From an uncultured Planctomycetota bacterium (lineage in GTDB: Bacteria; Planctomycetota; Phycisphaerae; SM23-33): DNA of 52,490 nt. Made by a program: the position numbers and the translations under genes. The DNA lies in assembly GCA_903892515.1 (NCBI GenBank), contig CAITIS010000060.1:1-52490 (forward strand). Direction: 5' to 3'. This document shows positions 21,778 through 30,561 of this stretch, piece after piece; within the stretch, counting starts at the first letter, position 1; each line of letters opens with the position of its first letter. The notes beneath the pieces are model-generated. The model saw only the letters and a program-made list of their open reading frames with translations. It searched no databases and was not told where the DNA came from.

Positions 21778-23532
21778 ATGCCTTCCGCCTGGGATTATGA
21801 CGTAGTACAGCTCAAGGGCCGGCCCATTGGTCGCGTGCTCGTGAAGATGGGCAAGATCACCAAGGACAAGGTCCAAGGCGCCATGGAGATCCAGCGGCAA
21901 AAGGGCGGCCCGCTGGGGCAGATTCTCATCGGTCTTGGCCACATCGACGAGGTTACGCTGAACTTTGCCTTGGCCTTCCAGGCGGGCATGCAGTACGTGG
22001 ACATGGACAAGGCCACGGTCTCGGACGAGCTCATCAAGATGGTGCCGGCCCAGATGGCCAACACCTACAAGATCGTGCCGGTTTCGTATGACGATGGCAC
22101 GCGCGAGCTGACGGTGGCCATGGCATCGTCGGACAACTTCCGGGCGGTCGACGACCTGCGGACGCTGATGAGCTTTGAAGTCCGGGCCAAGATCACCGAG
22201 CCGGCCCAGTTGGAGCGGGCGCTGGCCAAGTATTACGCCAACGACACCGAGTCCATCGGCGAGCTGATCAACGAACTGGTCGAGAGCGAGCAGTTCACCG
22301 GCATGGACAACCGCGGCGCGTCCATCGACTTGGACACGTTGCAGGAGATGGCCCAGTCCAACCCCATCCGCCGGCTGGTGAACATGGTGCTGCTGCAGGC
22401 CATTCGCGACCGGGCCAGCGACGTGCACTTCGAGCCCTTCCAGGACGAGTTCAAGATGCGCTACCGCATCGACGGCGTCCTGTACGAGATGATCCCGCCG
22501 CCCAAGTCCATCGCCGTGGCCATCGCCAGCCGCATCAAGGTTATGGCCAATCTGGATATCGCCGAGCGGCGCATGCCCCAGGACGGCCGAATCGAACTGG
22601 TGGTTAACGGCCAGCCCGTGGACCTGCGCGTGGCCGTGCTGCCCACAATGCACGGCGAAAGCGTGGTCATGCGAGTTCTTGACCGCAGCAATACCAAGAT
22701 GGACCTGGCCCGCGTCGGCTTCCGCGACGACGACCTGCTGGTTTTCGAGCAATTGATCAACCGGCCTAACGGCATCATCATCGTCACGGGTCCGACCGGC
22801 TCGGGCAAGACCAGTACGCTGTATGCGGCCTTGTCGCGGCTGAACACGCCAGACGTCAAGATTCTCACGGCCGAGGATCCAGTCGAGTACGACCTGGACG
22901 GGCTGATTCAGTGCCAGATCAACACCGACATCGGCATGACGTTTGCCCGTGCCCTGCGCAGCTTCCTGCGGCAGGACCCCGACATCATCCTGGTGGGCGA
23001 AATTCGCGACTTGGAAACCGCCAAGATCGCGGTGGAGTCGGCCTTGACGGGCCACATCGTATTCACGACGCTGCACACCAACGACGCGCCTAGTTCCGTG
23101 GCCCGTCTGCTGGACCTTGGCCTGGAGCCCTTCCTGATCACCGCCACGATGGAAGGCGTCGTGGCCCAGCGACTGGTGCGGCGCATCTGCACCCGCTGCA
23201 AGGAGGAGTTCACGCCCACCGAAGAGATGCTGATGGAACTCCAGCTCAAGCCCGAAGACGTGTCCGGGCGGGTGTTCTACAAGGGCGCCGGTTGCGAGTT
23301 CTGCCGCGGCACCGGCTACAGCGGCCGGACGGCGCTCTTTGAGATCATGGTGCTGGACGACGAGATGCGGCAGTTGATTCAGGACCGTTCCAGCACGAAC
23401 GCGTTGCGTTCGGCGGCCCGGCGGCGTGGGATGCGGACGTTGCGTGAGGGCGGCCTGCTGGCGATCTTCGACGGCGTAACCACCATCGAAGAGGTCGTGG
23501 CCCAGACGATTTTTGAAGAGGCCGCGGAGTAA
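21778..23532 (+). CDS. pilB: PilB/GspE-type ATPase, paralogue 2
   Basis: A 584-residue assembly ATPase with all motifs in canonical form. The N-terminal MshEN region is at 1-170, ASDVHFEP is near 220, Walker A GPTGSGKTST is near 338, and RQDPDIILVGEIRDLETA and TTLHTND are intact. The zinc CxxC pairs are CTRC and CEFC. It begins 11 nt after the pilT stop. With paralogue 1 it sandwiches pilT; this copy is the better candidate for the active extension motor. Confidence 0.95.
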   Translation: MPSAWDYDVVQLKGRPIGRVLVKMGKITKDKVQGAMEIQRQKGGPLGQILIGLGHIDEVTLNFALAFQAGMQYVDMDKATVSDELIKMVPAQMANTYKIVPVSYDDGTRELTVAMASSDNFRAVDDLRTLMSFEVRAKITEPAQLERALAKYYANDTESIGELINELVESEQFTGMDNRGASIDLDTLQEMAQSNPIRRLVNMVLLQAIRDRASDVHFEPFQDEFKMRYRIDGVLYEMIPPPKSIAVAIASRIKVMANLDIAERRMPQDGRIELVVNGQPVDLRVAVLPTMHGESVVMRVLDRSNTKMDLARVGFRDDDLLVFEQLINRPNGIIIVTGPTGSGKTSTLYAALSRLNTPDVKILTAEDPVEYDLDGLIQCQINTDIGMTFARALRSFLRQDPDIILVGEIRDLETAKIAVESALTGHIVFTTLHTNDAPSSVARLLDLGLEPFLITATMEGVVAQRLVRRICTRCKEEFTPTEEMLMELQLKPEDVSGRVFYKGAGCEFCRGTGYSGRTALFEIMVLDDEMRQLIQDRSSTNALRSAARRRGMRTLREGGLLAIFDGVTTIEEVVAQTIFEEAAE

Positions 23533-23535
23533 AGG

Positions 23536-23696
23536 TAGCGTGGCCGTGTGCCACGGCCCCGTGACATGGCCGTCTCGGCCATGCGTGTCATGGGCGTCTC
23601 GCCCATGATGTGTGGAGACATGCGGACGGCACGAAACCACGGCCGAGACGGCCGTGACACGCACGGGCGAGACGCCCGTGTCACGAGGATGAGATT
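23536..23696. repeat. GGGCGAGACGCCC repeat cluster between pilB and pilC
   Basis: Four or more copies of GGCCGTCTCGGCC / GGGCGTCTCGCCC in both orientations, interleaved with GTGACACG and CCACGGC units. The cluster separates the two genes by 191 bp and can fold into several strong hairpins. pilC then has its own start with GGAG upstream. Confidence 0.8.
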
Positions 23697-23723
23697 GAGT
23701 AACGCTTTTGGCGGAGATGAACT

Positions 23724-24995
23724 ATGCCTACCTTCCAGTATGAGGCGATGAACAGTGTCGGCCAGGTCATCAAGGACCAGGTCGATGCTACCAGTTCCGA
23801 AGACGCGATCGCCAAGATCCGGGCGCAGGGACATTTCCCCACCAAGATCAAGGAACAGAAGAGCGCCAAGACCGCCGGCAAGAAGGAGCAGAGCATTGGC
23901 TCAGCCGTGGCCATGGGCGCCCAGGTACGCCGCCGCCGCGTCGGTAAGGTCAAGCTCTCGCTGCTGACGACGTTTACCCGCCAGCTCTCGACGCTGCAGG
24001 ACGCCGGCCTGCCGATTTTGCGCAGCCTGCGCATCCTGGAAGAGCAGCAGAAGCCCGGCCCGCTGCGCATGGCTCTGCGCATGGTGGCCGACGACGTGGA
24101 AGGTGGCCGCACGCTCAGCGAGGCCATGGCGCAGCATCCCAAGTGCTTCGACAAGCTGTACACCAACATGGTGGCCGCCGGTGAGGCCGGCGGCGTGCTG
24201 GATATCGTCCTTCGCCGACTGGCCGACTTCATGGAAGCCAGTGAAAAGCTCAAGAAGCGCATCATCGGGGCGATGATTTACCCCATCGCCGTGCTCTCGT
24301 TCGCCACCGTGATCGTGATGGGCATCATGATGTTCATCATCCCGAAGTTTAAGGACATCTTCTCCAAGGAATTCGGCGCCGACCTGCCGGCCGTGACGCA
24401 GTTCCTGATCGACTTCTCCGACTGGATGGGCAAGCAATTTGGCTGGGCCATTCTCTTGGCGATCCCCGTGGGCCTCACGCTGATCTGGAAGGCCATCCGG
24501 AAATCCGAGGGCGGGCGCGTCTTCACTGACGGGCTGAAGCTGAAGATTCCGGTCATGGGCAAGATCATCAGCAAGTCCTGCATTGCCCGTTTCGCCCGCA
24601 CGCTGGGCACGCTGTTGACGGCCGGCGTGCCGATCCTGGAGGCCATCAACATCACCCGCGAGACCACCGGCAACGAAGTGTTCGCCCGGGCGCTCTCCAA
24701 GGTGCACGACGGCATCCGCGAGGGCGAGGACTTCGCCAACCCGCTGCGGCAGGCCCGCATCGTCGAGCCCATGGTGGTCAATATGATCGACGTGGGCGAG
24801 GAAACGGGCGACCTGGACAAGATGCTCAACAAGGTCGCCGACACCTACGACGAAGAAGTGAATAACCTGGTGGCGGCCATGGTCAGCATGATGGAGCCCT
24901 TGATGGTCATCATCCTGGGCGTGGTGGTGGGCTTTATCGTCATCGCCATCTTCATGCCGCTGCCGACCATGCTGGAAAAGATGCAGAAGCAGTAG
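23724..24995 (+). CDS. pilC: Pilus/secretion platform protein PilC/GspF
   Basis: A 423-residue polytopic inner-membrane protein that forms the platform on which the ATPases act. The N-terminus MPTFQYEAMNSVGQVIKDQVDA is typical. Two GspF repeats are visible: FTRQLSTLQDAGLPILRSLRILE near 85-107 and FARTLGTLLTAGVPILEAINITRE near 290-313. Membrane helices lie near 190-212, 238-256 and 391-413. ATG 23724 has GGAG upstream. Confidence 0.95.
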   Translation: MPTFQYEAMNSVGQVIKDQVDATSSEDAIAKIRAQGHFPTKIKEQKSAKTAGKKEQSIGSAVAMGAQVRRRRVGKVKLSLLTTFTRQLSTLQDAGLPILRSLRILEEQQKPGPLRMALRMVADDVEGGRTLSEAMAQHPKCFDKLYTNMVAAGEAGGVLDIVLRRLADFMEASEKLKKRIIGAMIYPIAVLSFATVIVMGIMMFIIPKFKDIFSKEFGADLPAVTQFLIDFSDWMGKQFGWAILLAIPVGLTLIWKAIRKSEGGRVFTDGLKLKIPVMGKIISKSCIARFARTLGTLLTAGVPILEAINITRETTGNEVFARALSKVHDGIREGEDFANPLRQARIVEPMVVNMIDVGEETGDLDKMLNKVADTYDEEVNNLVAAMVSMMEPLMVIILGVVVGFIVIAIFMPLPTMLEKMQKQ

Positions 24996-25401
24996 GAGTA
25001 GCACAGCCGTTCGAGGCTGTGAGTTTGCATGGGTGGCATGGCCACGCTGCCGTTGGCGTGACCATGTTCAGACCCGATAAGTGAGTGAACGTAGCACAGC
25101 CGCCCCCGGCTGTGAGTTTGGATAGATGGCAAGGCCACGCTGCCGTCGGACGATGACCGTGAGAGCCTGAAAGGCTCAAAGAATATAGCCTAGGGCAAGC
25201 GCAGCGACGCCCTGGGGTGCGGAAACATACACGCCCAGCCCTGAAAGGGCGTGAGACTGTGGCGCCCTTTCAGGGCTCGTGTTCCTGAGAGGGCTTCACC
25301 CAGGGCGTCGCGGTGCTCGCCCTGGGCTGTACTCTGGCAGCCCTTCGGGCTGAAAAGGTTAGGCGGGCAGGCTTGCCCGCGTGTGGCTGAAAGGCTTTGA
25401 A
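24996..25401. repeat. Repeat-only spacer before the prepilin genes
   Basis: No gene. It holds CACAGCCG...CGGCTGTG palindromes (25000, 25090) and CATGGCCACGCTGCC/GGCGTGACCATG pairs (25029-25070). An inverted copy (25163-25260) and a direct copy (25261-25362) of a ~100-bp element follow: GCCCTTTCAGGGCTC, then CCCAGGGCGTCGC...GCCCTGGGCTG, then GCAGCCCTTCGGGCTG. The AAAGG that precedes the first prepilin start lies just past the end of this element. Confidence 0.8.
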
Positions 25402-26304
25402 ATGAACAGACACGAACGGACAACTCGCCGAAAGGGCTTTACGCTGGTGGAACTGCTGGTGGTGGTGGCGCTGCTGGCCACCCTGATGGCCATGCTGCTG
25501 CCCACGCTGGGCCGGGCCAAACTGCTGGCCAACGTGGCCAAGAGCCGCGCCTGGATCCACACCCTGGGCGACGCCTGCGAAGCCTATTACCACGAGAACA
25601 GCTACTACCCCGGCCAGCAGTTTTCCGACCAGCTTATCGGTAGCGGGCAGGCGAACTCCTTGTTCACCGGCAGCCAATTCCTGGTGCGCAGTTTCTTTAC
25701 CACGCTGGACAAGTCCAACCCGGCGAAGATCAACTTCACCTACGACGTGGCCAATACGAGCTACGTGACGTCCAAAGAAGCCGACCTGATGGACCCGGCC
25801 AATAAGACGATCAAGATCACCACGACAGTGGATGGCACCGCCAACCAGCCATTCACTCCCACGCCCGGGTGGCAGTCCATATCGAGTCGGCTCAGCAACA
25901 TGCCGATCCTGTACTTCCCGGCCCGGCTGGGCGTGATCGGCGAAGAGCAGTACAGGTGGGACGACAACGGTCTCGATCCCTACAGCGCGACGCCCTACGG
26001 CGGGAGCGCCGCTGTGGCCGACCCGAATCTGCCCGCTCCTGACATCCGGTTCCTGGGCCCGCAGAAGGGTAACATAACCGCGATATTCCCCAAGACAGGG
26101 CAGCGTTATCCGGACGGCTTTATCACCGACTCCAGGCTGAGCCCGCCCAGGTATTCCGACCCGCCGAGCAACAACACGGCAAATGCCAACTATACGTATC
26201 AGCAGATGACTCCGCACAATCCCGGCAAGTTCATCCTGGTTGGGGCCGGGCAGGACAACGTGTTCTTCACCAAAGACGACCTCATTTATCCGAACTGGAA
26301 CTGA
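25402..26304 (+). CDS. Type IV prepilin-like protein 1 (GspG-like)
   Basis: A 300-residue pseudopilin. The leader MNRHERTTRRKG is followed by FTLVELLVVVALLATLMAMLLP, a class III signal with Glu5 and a hydrophobic stem helix. The globular part ends with GAGQDNVFFTKDDL, a variant of the calcium-binding GPDGxxGTxDDI ending of GspG-like proteins. It is cut after Gly12 by prepilin peptidase (family knowledge). It is followed after 1 bp by the next prepilin gene, so this begins a polycistronic run. Confidence 0.9.
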   Translation: MNRHERTTRRKGFTLVELLVVVALLATLMAMLLPTLGRAKLLANVAKSRAWIHTLGDACEAYYHENSYYPGQQFSDQLIGSGQANSLFTGSQFLVRSFFTTLDKSNPAKINFTYDVANTSYVTSKEADLMDPANKTIKITTTVDGTANQPFTPTPGWQSISSRLSNMPILYFPARLGVIGEEQYRWDDNGLDPYSATPYGGSAAVADPNLPAPDIRFLGPQKGNITAIFPKTGQRYPDGFITDSRLSPPRYSDPPSNNTANANYTYQQMTPHNPGKFILVGAGQDNVFFTKDDLIYPNWN

Positions 26305-26305
26305 C

Positions 26306-27109
26306 ATGAGCCAACGCAGGACATTCGGATTCACGCTGGTGGAAATCCTGGTCGTGATCGCCATGATCGCGATCCTGATGGCCATGCTCTTGCCGGCGCT
26401 GGGCAAGGTAAAGCAGCAGACCAGGATTGCGGCCACGCTTAATGACATCCGCCTCCTGGACCGCGCTTGCGAATTGTACAAAGACGATTCCAGCGCCGTT
26501 ACGGCCAGTCGAGCTTACCCCAAGAGCTACCTGTACAAAGACAGTACCCCGACGTCCTATGAGCGGGTTGCCGGCACCGCCTCGCTGGGCGCGAATGTCC
26601 TGTATGACGCGCTGCTGCGAAAGCCGGAGTTGAACAACGGCGTGCCAACGGGCAACATGATCGTTGACCCTCGCAAGGCGAAACTGTACGAGACTGGCGG
26701 GCTCAAGGCCGTGCAGATGAAGGATAGTGCCGGCAAGGCCTACGACGAGTTCGCCTTCGTGGATCTGTTCGGGAACCCGTTTCTGTATTACAGCTTCGAT
26801 ACGACCCTTAACCCTGGAAACAACAACAAGCCTTGGGGCTATCGGCCAGATGACAACCAGGCCGGCCGTTACGACATCATCAATCCGCCCGCGAATCCGG
26901 TTGGGACGCCTTCATCTTCGGACGATCTGGTCAACTGGTACGCCGCGCGCGACGTGGACGGCAGCGGCAACGTCAGCTTCTTCCGCAAGAATTTCATCAT
27001 CATCAGTGCCGGCCCCAACAAGAAGTGGGACTACATGGGCCCGAAGTCTTCTTTCGGCGGCAGTTACAACAAGAGCGACGACCTGACCAACTATTGGCCG
27101 GCGGAGTAG
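26306..27109 (+). CDS. Type IV prepilin-like protein 2 (GspG-like)
   Basis: A 267-residue pseudopilin with leader MSQRRTFG and mature start FTLVEILVVIAMIAILMAMLLP. The ending is IIISAGPNKKWDYMGPK. The gene starts 1 bp after the preceding stop and ends 3 bp before the next start, an operonic arrangement. It pairs with protein 1 in length and ending and is probably a paralogue. Confidence 0.9.
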   Translation: MSQRRTFGFTLVEILVVIAMIAILMAMLLPALGKVKQQTRIAATLNDIRLLDRACELYKDDSSAVTASRAYPKSYLYKDSTPTSYERVAGTASLGANVLYDALLRKPELNNGVPTGNMIVDPRKAKLYETGGLKAVQMKDSAGKAYDEFAFVDLFGNPFLYYSFDTTLNPGNNNKPWGYRPDDNQAGRYDIINPPANPVGTPSSSDDLVNWYAARDVDGSGNVSFFRKNFIIISAGPNKKWDYMGPKSSFGGSYNKSDDLTNYWPAE

Positions 27110-27112
27110 AGC

Positions 27113-27715
27113 ATGAATCGACGAACGAACAAAGCGTTTACGCTGGTGGAACTGCTGGTGGTGATCGCCGTGATTGCCATCCTGGTCACGATCATCATCG
27201 GCGTGGCCAGAAAGGTCTCCGGCACCCGCCAGGGCGAGCGGACCAGGATCACCATGACGCAGATCATGGACGCCATCGAGGTCTTCCAACTGGCCAACCC
27301 CGACCACCGGCCGCCGGCGGATTGGTTCAACCCGCCGGTCCCGGCGATTGACAGCAATAACCCTAATGACCCTACCGGCTCAACGGTCGATCCCAACTGG
27401 CGGGCCTACAACCATGGCGGCTACCTGCTGAGGCAACTCGCAACCAACGCTCAGTCCAAGGCCAAGGTGCCGACCGACACGAATAGCTTTGCCGTGACGG
27501 CGACCTCGAACCTCAACGGCCGGGCCAACTTCGACGACGACCCGGCGGTCGTCCTTAATGGGCCATACACAGACACAAGAGCTTTCATCGATGGCTACGG
27601 CAAGTTCATGGACTATCTGCCCGCCGGTGGCGTGGGCGGCACGCCGCTGCTGATCTCGGCCGGGCCCGACGGACAATTCGGCACCGAGGACGACATTCGT
27701 TCCGACAGGCGATAA
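27113..27715 (+). CDS. Type IV prepilin-like protein 3 (GspG-like)
   Basis: A 200-residue pseudopilin with leader MNRRTNKA and FTLVELLVVIAVIAILVTIIIGVA. The residue before the cut is Ala rather than Gly, which prepilin peptidases tolerate. The ending LLISAGPDGQFGTEDDIRSD is the clear GPDG-GT-DDI calcium motif seen in GspG major pseudopilins. The next start lies 2 bp after its stop. Confidence 0.9.
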   Translation: MNRRTNKAFTLVELLVVIAVIAILVTIIIGVARKVSGTRQGERTRITMTQIMDAIEVFQLANPDHRPPADWFNPPVPAIDSNNPNDPTGSTVDPNWRAYNHGGYLLRQLATNAQSKAKVPTDTNSFAVTATSNLNGRANFDDDPAVVLNGPYTDTRAFIDGYGKFMDYLPAGGVGGTPLLISAGPDGQFGTEDDIRSDRR

Positions 27716-27717
27716 GT

Positions 27718-29277
27718 ATGATGCAGCGTAAGCACAATTCGAGCCGGCTACGGGTGCCACACCTGCGGTGTGTGCAGGTGTGCGGCCCCAGCACGGCTGC
27801 AAATGCCGTGGCCGTGGCGCCTGGCCGATCCCTCACAGCCGAGGGCGGCTGTGACACGCGCGGGCGAGACGCCCGCGACACGCATGGGCGAGACGCCCGC
27901 GACACGCATGGGCGAGACGCCCATGACACGCATGGGCGAGACGCCCATGACACACATGGGCGAGACGCCCATGCCACGGGCCAAACCGCGCATGTCACGC
28001 GCCATGCCGCGCGCGGGTTTACGCTGATTGAGCTGCTGGTGGTCATGGCCATTATCGCCCTGATCATGGGCATGGTGTTGCCGTCGATGATCGGGCTGTT
28101 TTCCGCCGGGGCCGAGCGGCAGGCCCGCAACGTCATGTCGGCCGTGCTGTCGGGCGCCCGCAGCCTGGCCATCGAGAAACGCACCCACACACTAGTCCAC
28201 GTGCAGCGCGGCAAGGATGGCCGATACTGGGCTGTCATCATGCAACTGGACCCGACGATCTATGACAACAACGGGCTGGTCCGCACCTTTGTCCCGGCCA
28301 GTGGCATCATGCCGCGACAACTGACCAAGGACGTGGGCATCGGCAAGGTGGACGATTTTTGGGTGCAAGGTCGAATCAACGGGGCCAATCTCGACCCGGC
28401 CGTCAGCAGGTTCCTCACGATCCGCTCCGACAGCGACGCCGAGACCGGACAGATCGAGGCCAAGGTCCGGCGGCAACTTCGCTGCTTCAGCGACTTCAAC
28501 GTGATCTTCACGCCCGACGGCTCAGCCGCCAAGAGCGTCAATGGTTTCTCGCCGCTGCTGAGCAACCGAGTGTACACGTGCGACCTGAACGGCGCATACC
28601 AGCCGAACGGCACGTACGTTCGCTTGTTCGGCCCGCCGGACCCTGCGAACGATCCCGCTGACTTCGCCAACTGGCCGGCCAATGTCGCTAGGCCGGCGGG
28701 CGCAATTCTCTGGACCGGCTATGGACGAGAGGTAATCACTCCAGGTGGCGGCGGCAGGTACTTCGCGGCCTTAGGTCGCGAAAGCGATGGCACCGTTCTG
28801 CAGTATCCCGTCGTGGAGTATTGCAGGAAAAAGGCGAATTTCGACCGGGACCGGATTGTTCCCGACGCCGGCAATCTGCACCCACCGGGCGAGTACCTGT
28901 ACAGCGCCGCGGTATTCGACGGAGATCGCACCATCACATCCAACGGATACCTGGTGCATTTGGACGGCGACCACAGCTACGGCGTGCTGTCCATGGTGAC
29001 GTTCCCGTACAGCACGCTGAGCGTTCTGCCTCCAATCAAGGATGATCCGAGTTCTCCTCCCGACTGGAATGTCCTGCAGGCCTACGTTACCGCCGTCAAG
29101 CCTCTCGCCCAGGACATGTATGCTTTTGCGGTCAGCGACACGGGCTATAAGCAGGATGGCAAGGGCACCGGCCAGCCTCAGACCAAGGCCAATTATCTCA
29201 CGTTCCCCGAGTCCGGCAGCAGCACGGCCTTGTTTATTACCATCAACCCGTACACGGGTCGGCTGGTGCAGGAGTGA
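27718..29277 (+). CDS. Type IV prepilin-like protein 4 (GspH-like) with repeat-expanded leader
   Basis: A 519-residue pseudopilin. The class III motif RGFTLIELLVVMAIIALIMGMVLP begins at residue 100, and the C-terminus FITINPYTGRLVQE is GspH/FimT-like. Between the ATG at 27718, 2 bp after the preceding stop as expected for this operon, and the cleavage site, about 100 codons of repeat are translated. These are a copy of the palindromic element also found in mnmE (27751-27830) and five 24-bp units (27853-27972) that spell an RDTHGRDA octapeptide. No in-frame ATG lies closer to the motif; a few GTG codons do. The leader is far longer than the usual 6-30 residues. Confidence 0.85.
   Translation: MMQRKHNSSRLRVPHLRCVQVCGPSTAANAVAVAPGRSLTAEGGCDTRGRDARDTHGRDARDTHGRDAHDTHGRDAHDTHGRDAHATGQTAHVTRHAARGFTLIELLVVMAIIALIMGMVLPSMIGLFSAGAERQARNVMSAVLSGARSLAIEKRTHTLVHVQRGKDGRYWAVIMQLDPTIYDNNGLVRTFVPASGIMPRQLTKDVGIGKVDDFWVQGRINGANLDPAVSRFLTIRSDSDAETGQIEAKVRRQLRCFSDFNVIFTPDGSAAKSVNGFSPLLSNRVYTCDLNGAYQPNGTYVRLFGPPDPANDPADFANWPANVARPAGAILWTGYGREVITPGGGGRYFAALGRESDGTVLQYPVVEYCRKKANFDRDRIVPDAGNLHPPGEYLYSAAVFDGDRTITSNGYLVHLDGDHSYGVLSMVTFPYSTLSVLPPIKDDPSSPPDWNVLQAYVTAVKPLAQDMYAFAVSDTGYKQDGKGTGQPQTKANYLTFPESGSSTALFITINPYTGRLVQE
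27853..27972 (+). repeat. Five 24-bp tandem units in a prepilin leader
   Basis: Five exact-length copies of GACACGCATGGGCGAGACGCCCRY, head to tail with no spacer. Each contains the GGGCGAGACGCCC palindrome of the dispersed family. The 24-bp unit keeps the reading frame and codes for the octapeptide RDTHGRDA with minor changes. No unique spacers, so not a CRISPR array. Confidence 0.95.
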
Positions 29278-29282
29278 ACCCC

Positions 29283-30554
29283 ATGACGCCCGCGCAAAGA
29301 CATCGGAGCGGCTACTCGCTGATCGAGCTGATGCTGGCGCTGGGCATCATGTCCGTGGGGCTGATGATGATTGGCACGACCCTGCCGGCCGGCATCATGA
29401 ACAGCGACGAATCCAACCTCAAGACCAACGCCACCATCATCTGCGACAACGCCGCAGCCATCCTGCGAACCGAACTGCACCATACCGTGCTGGGCTCCTG
29501 GTTCGTGCAGAAGTACGTGCAGGATCGCTCGCGGATGGGGCAGTTCCTCGAACTGAGCGACAGCCGCAACAGCCTGCTGGCGGACCAGGCCGGGTTCATG
29601 ACAGGGCCAAATAATAAGCCGTCGGACACAGGCTTGAACTTCGCCGACCGTTTTTATCCTCGGCCCATCGCGCTGCTGGCGCCGGCGCCAGCGCCAACGA
29701 CGCCGCTGCCTGTGTGGCCAGAGGGGACCCTTGGCTATGAAGCTGACCCCGCCGCGGCTAGCCCGCAGCTCGTGAAGCTGACGTCGCCAACCATAGGAGG
29801 CGTGACCGCCGATACCATATGGGGCACACCGTCAGCGACGAAGCAGAAGTGTTTCACGCAGCCCATTTCGCGGTACGCGTGGATGGTGTTGGCACGACCG
29901 GTTGAGGTCGCCTTCACACGTGTCAATTCAGCCGTCGCCGCCCCTAACAGCACGTTCGGTGTGGACTCCAACGCCGGCCTCCGCGTCGGCGGAAGCGTTT
30001 GGGTGGTGAACTCCTCGCCGCTCAGCAACGGTATCTACCAAATAACCAATATCAATGGCAACACGATCAGCGTTTCGCCCCCGCTCGCAGCCGGCGCCGG
30101 TGGCGGCGGGTGGATGGTCTATATTTCTTCCGACATTGAGTTTGTCGTCGTGCCGGTCCGACGCCATATGGCCGAGGACCCGCTGCTGGAGATTACCTTC
30201 TGGCCGGGCCAGATCGTTGACGACGCCGGCACGTTCCAGTTCACAAAGGCGCCCGATGGCCAGCAACTTTTGGACGGGTCCGGCAAGCCTTTCGCGCCGA
30301 AGGGCACGGTAATCATTGCTGCTCATGACTGGGGGCTCCCGCCGCCGGGCTACACGGCCCCGCAGATGATTGCAGGGCAATACGGTTGGGCCTTGGACGA
30401 CAGCGGTAAAATATGGAGTCAGTCGGGCACACAGGTCGTCTGGCCGAAGAATACACAGGCGTATGCCGTGGTGGACGTCGATCTGCCTTCGAGCCAGATC
30501 AAGACCCCCAACGCGCTGGGGCTGGCGCGGTTTCGCATGAGTCTGCAACCTTGA
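29283..30554 (+). CDS. Type IV prepilin-like protein 5 (GspI/PilV-like)
   Basis: A 423-residue minor pseudopilin. The leader MTPAQRHRSG is followed by YSLIELMLALGIMSVGLMMIG, with Tyr at +1. ATG 29283 has GCAGGAG eight bases upstream; the GTG at 29274 overlaps the previous stop and is an alternative that adds three residues. The C-terminal part is Gly/Pro-rich beta structure without a recognised domain. Confidence 0.85.
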   Translation: MTPAQRHRSGYSLIELMLALGIMSVGLMMIGTTLPAGIMNSDESNLKTNATIICDNAAAILRTELHHTVLGSWFVQKYVQDRSRMGQFLELSDSRNSLLADQAGFMTGPNNKPSDTGLNFADRFYPRPIALLAPAPAPTTPLPVWPEGTLGYEADPAAASPQLVKLTSPTIGGVTADTIWGTPSATKQKCFTQPISRYAWMVLARPVEVAFTRVNSAVAAPNSTFGVDSNAGLRVGGSVWVVNSSPLSNGIYQITNINGNTISVSPPLAAGAGGGGWMVYISSDIEFVVVPVRRHMAEDPLLEITFWPGQIVDDAGTFQFTKAPDGQQLLDGSGKPFAPKGTVIIAAHDWGLPPPGYTAPQMIAGQYGWALDDSGKIWSQSGTQVVWPKNTQAYAVVDVDLPSSQIKTPNALGLARFRMSLQP

Positions 30555-30561
30555 GGCATTC

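Noticed and set aside
21763..23664. 633-codon minus-strand frame opposite the second pilB
   Set aside because: Antisense shadow of a strongly conserved ATPase.
27853..27972. CRISPR-like array
   Set aside because: Five 24-bp units are head to tail without spacers, and no cas genes are present.
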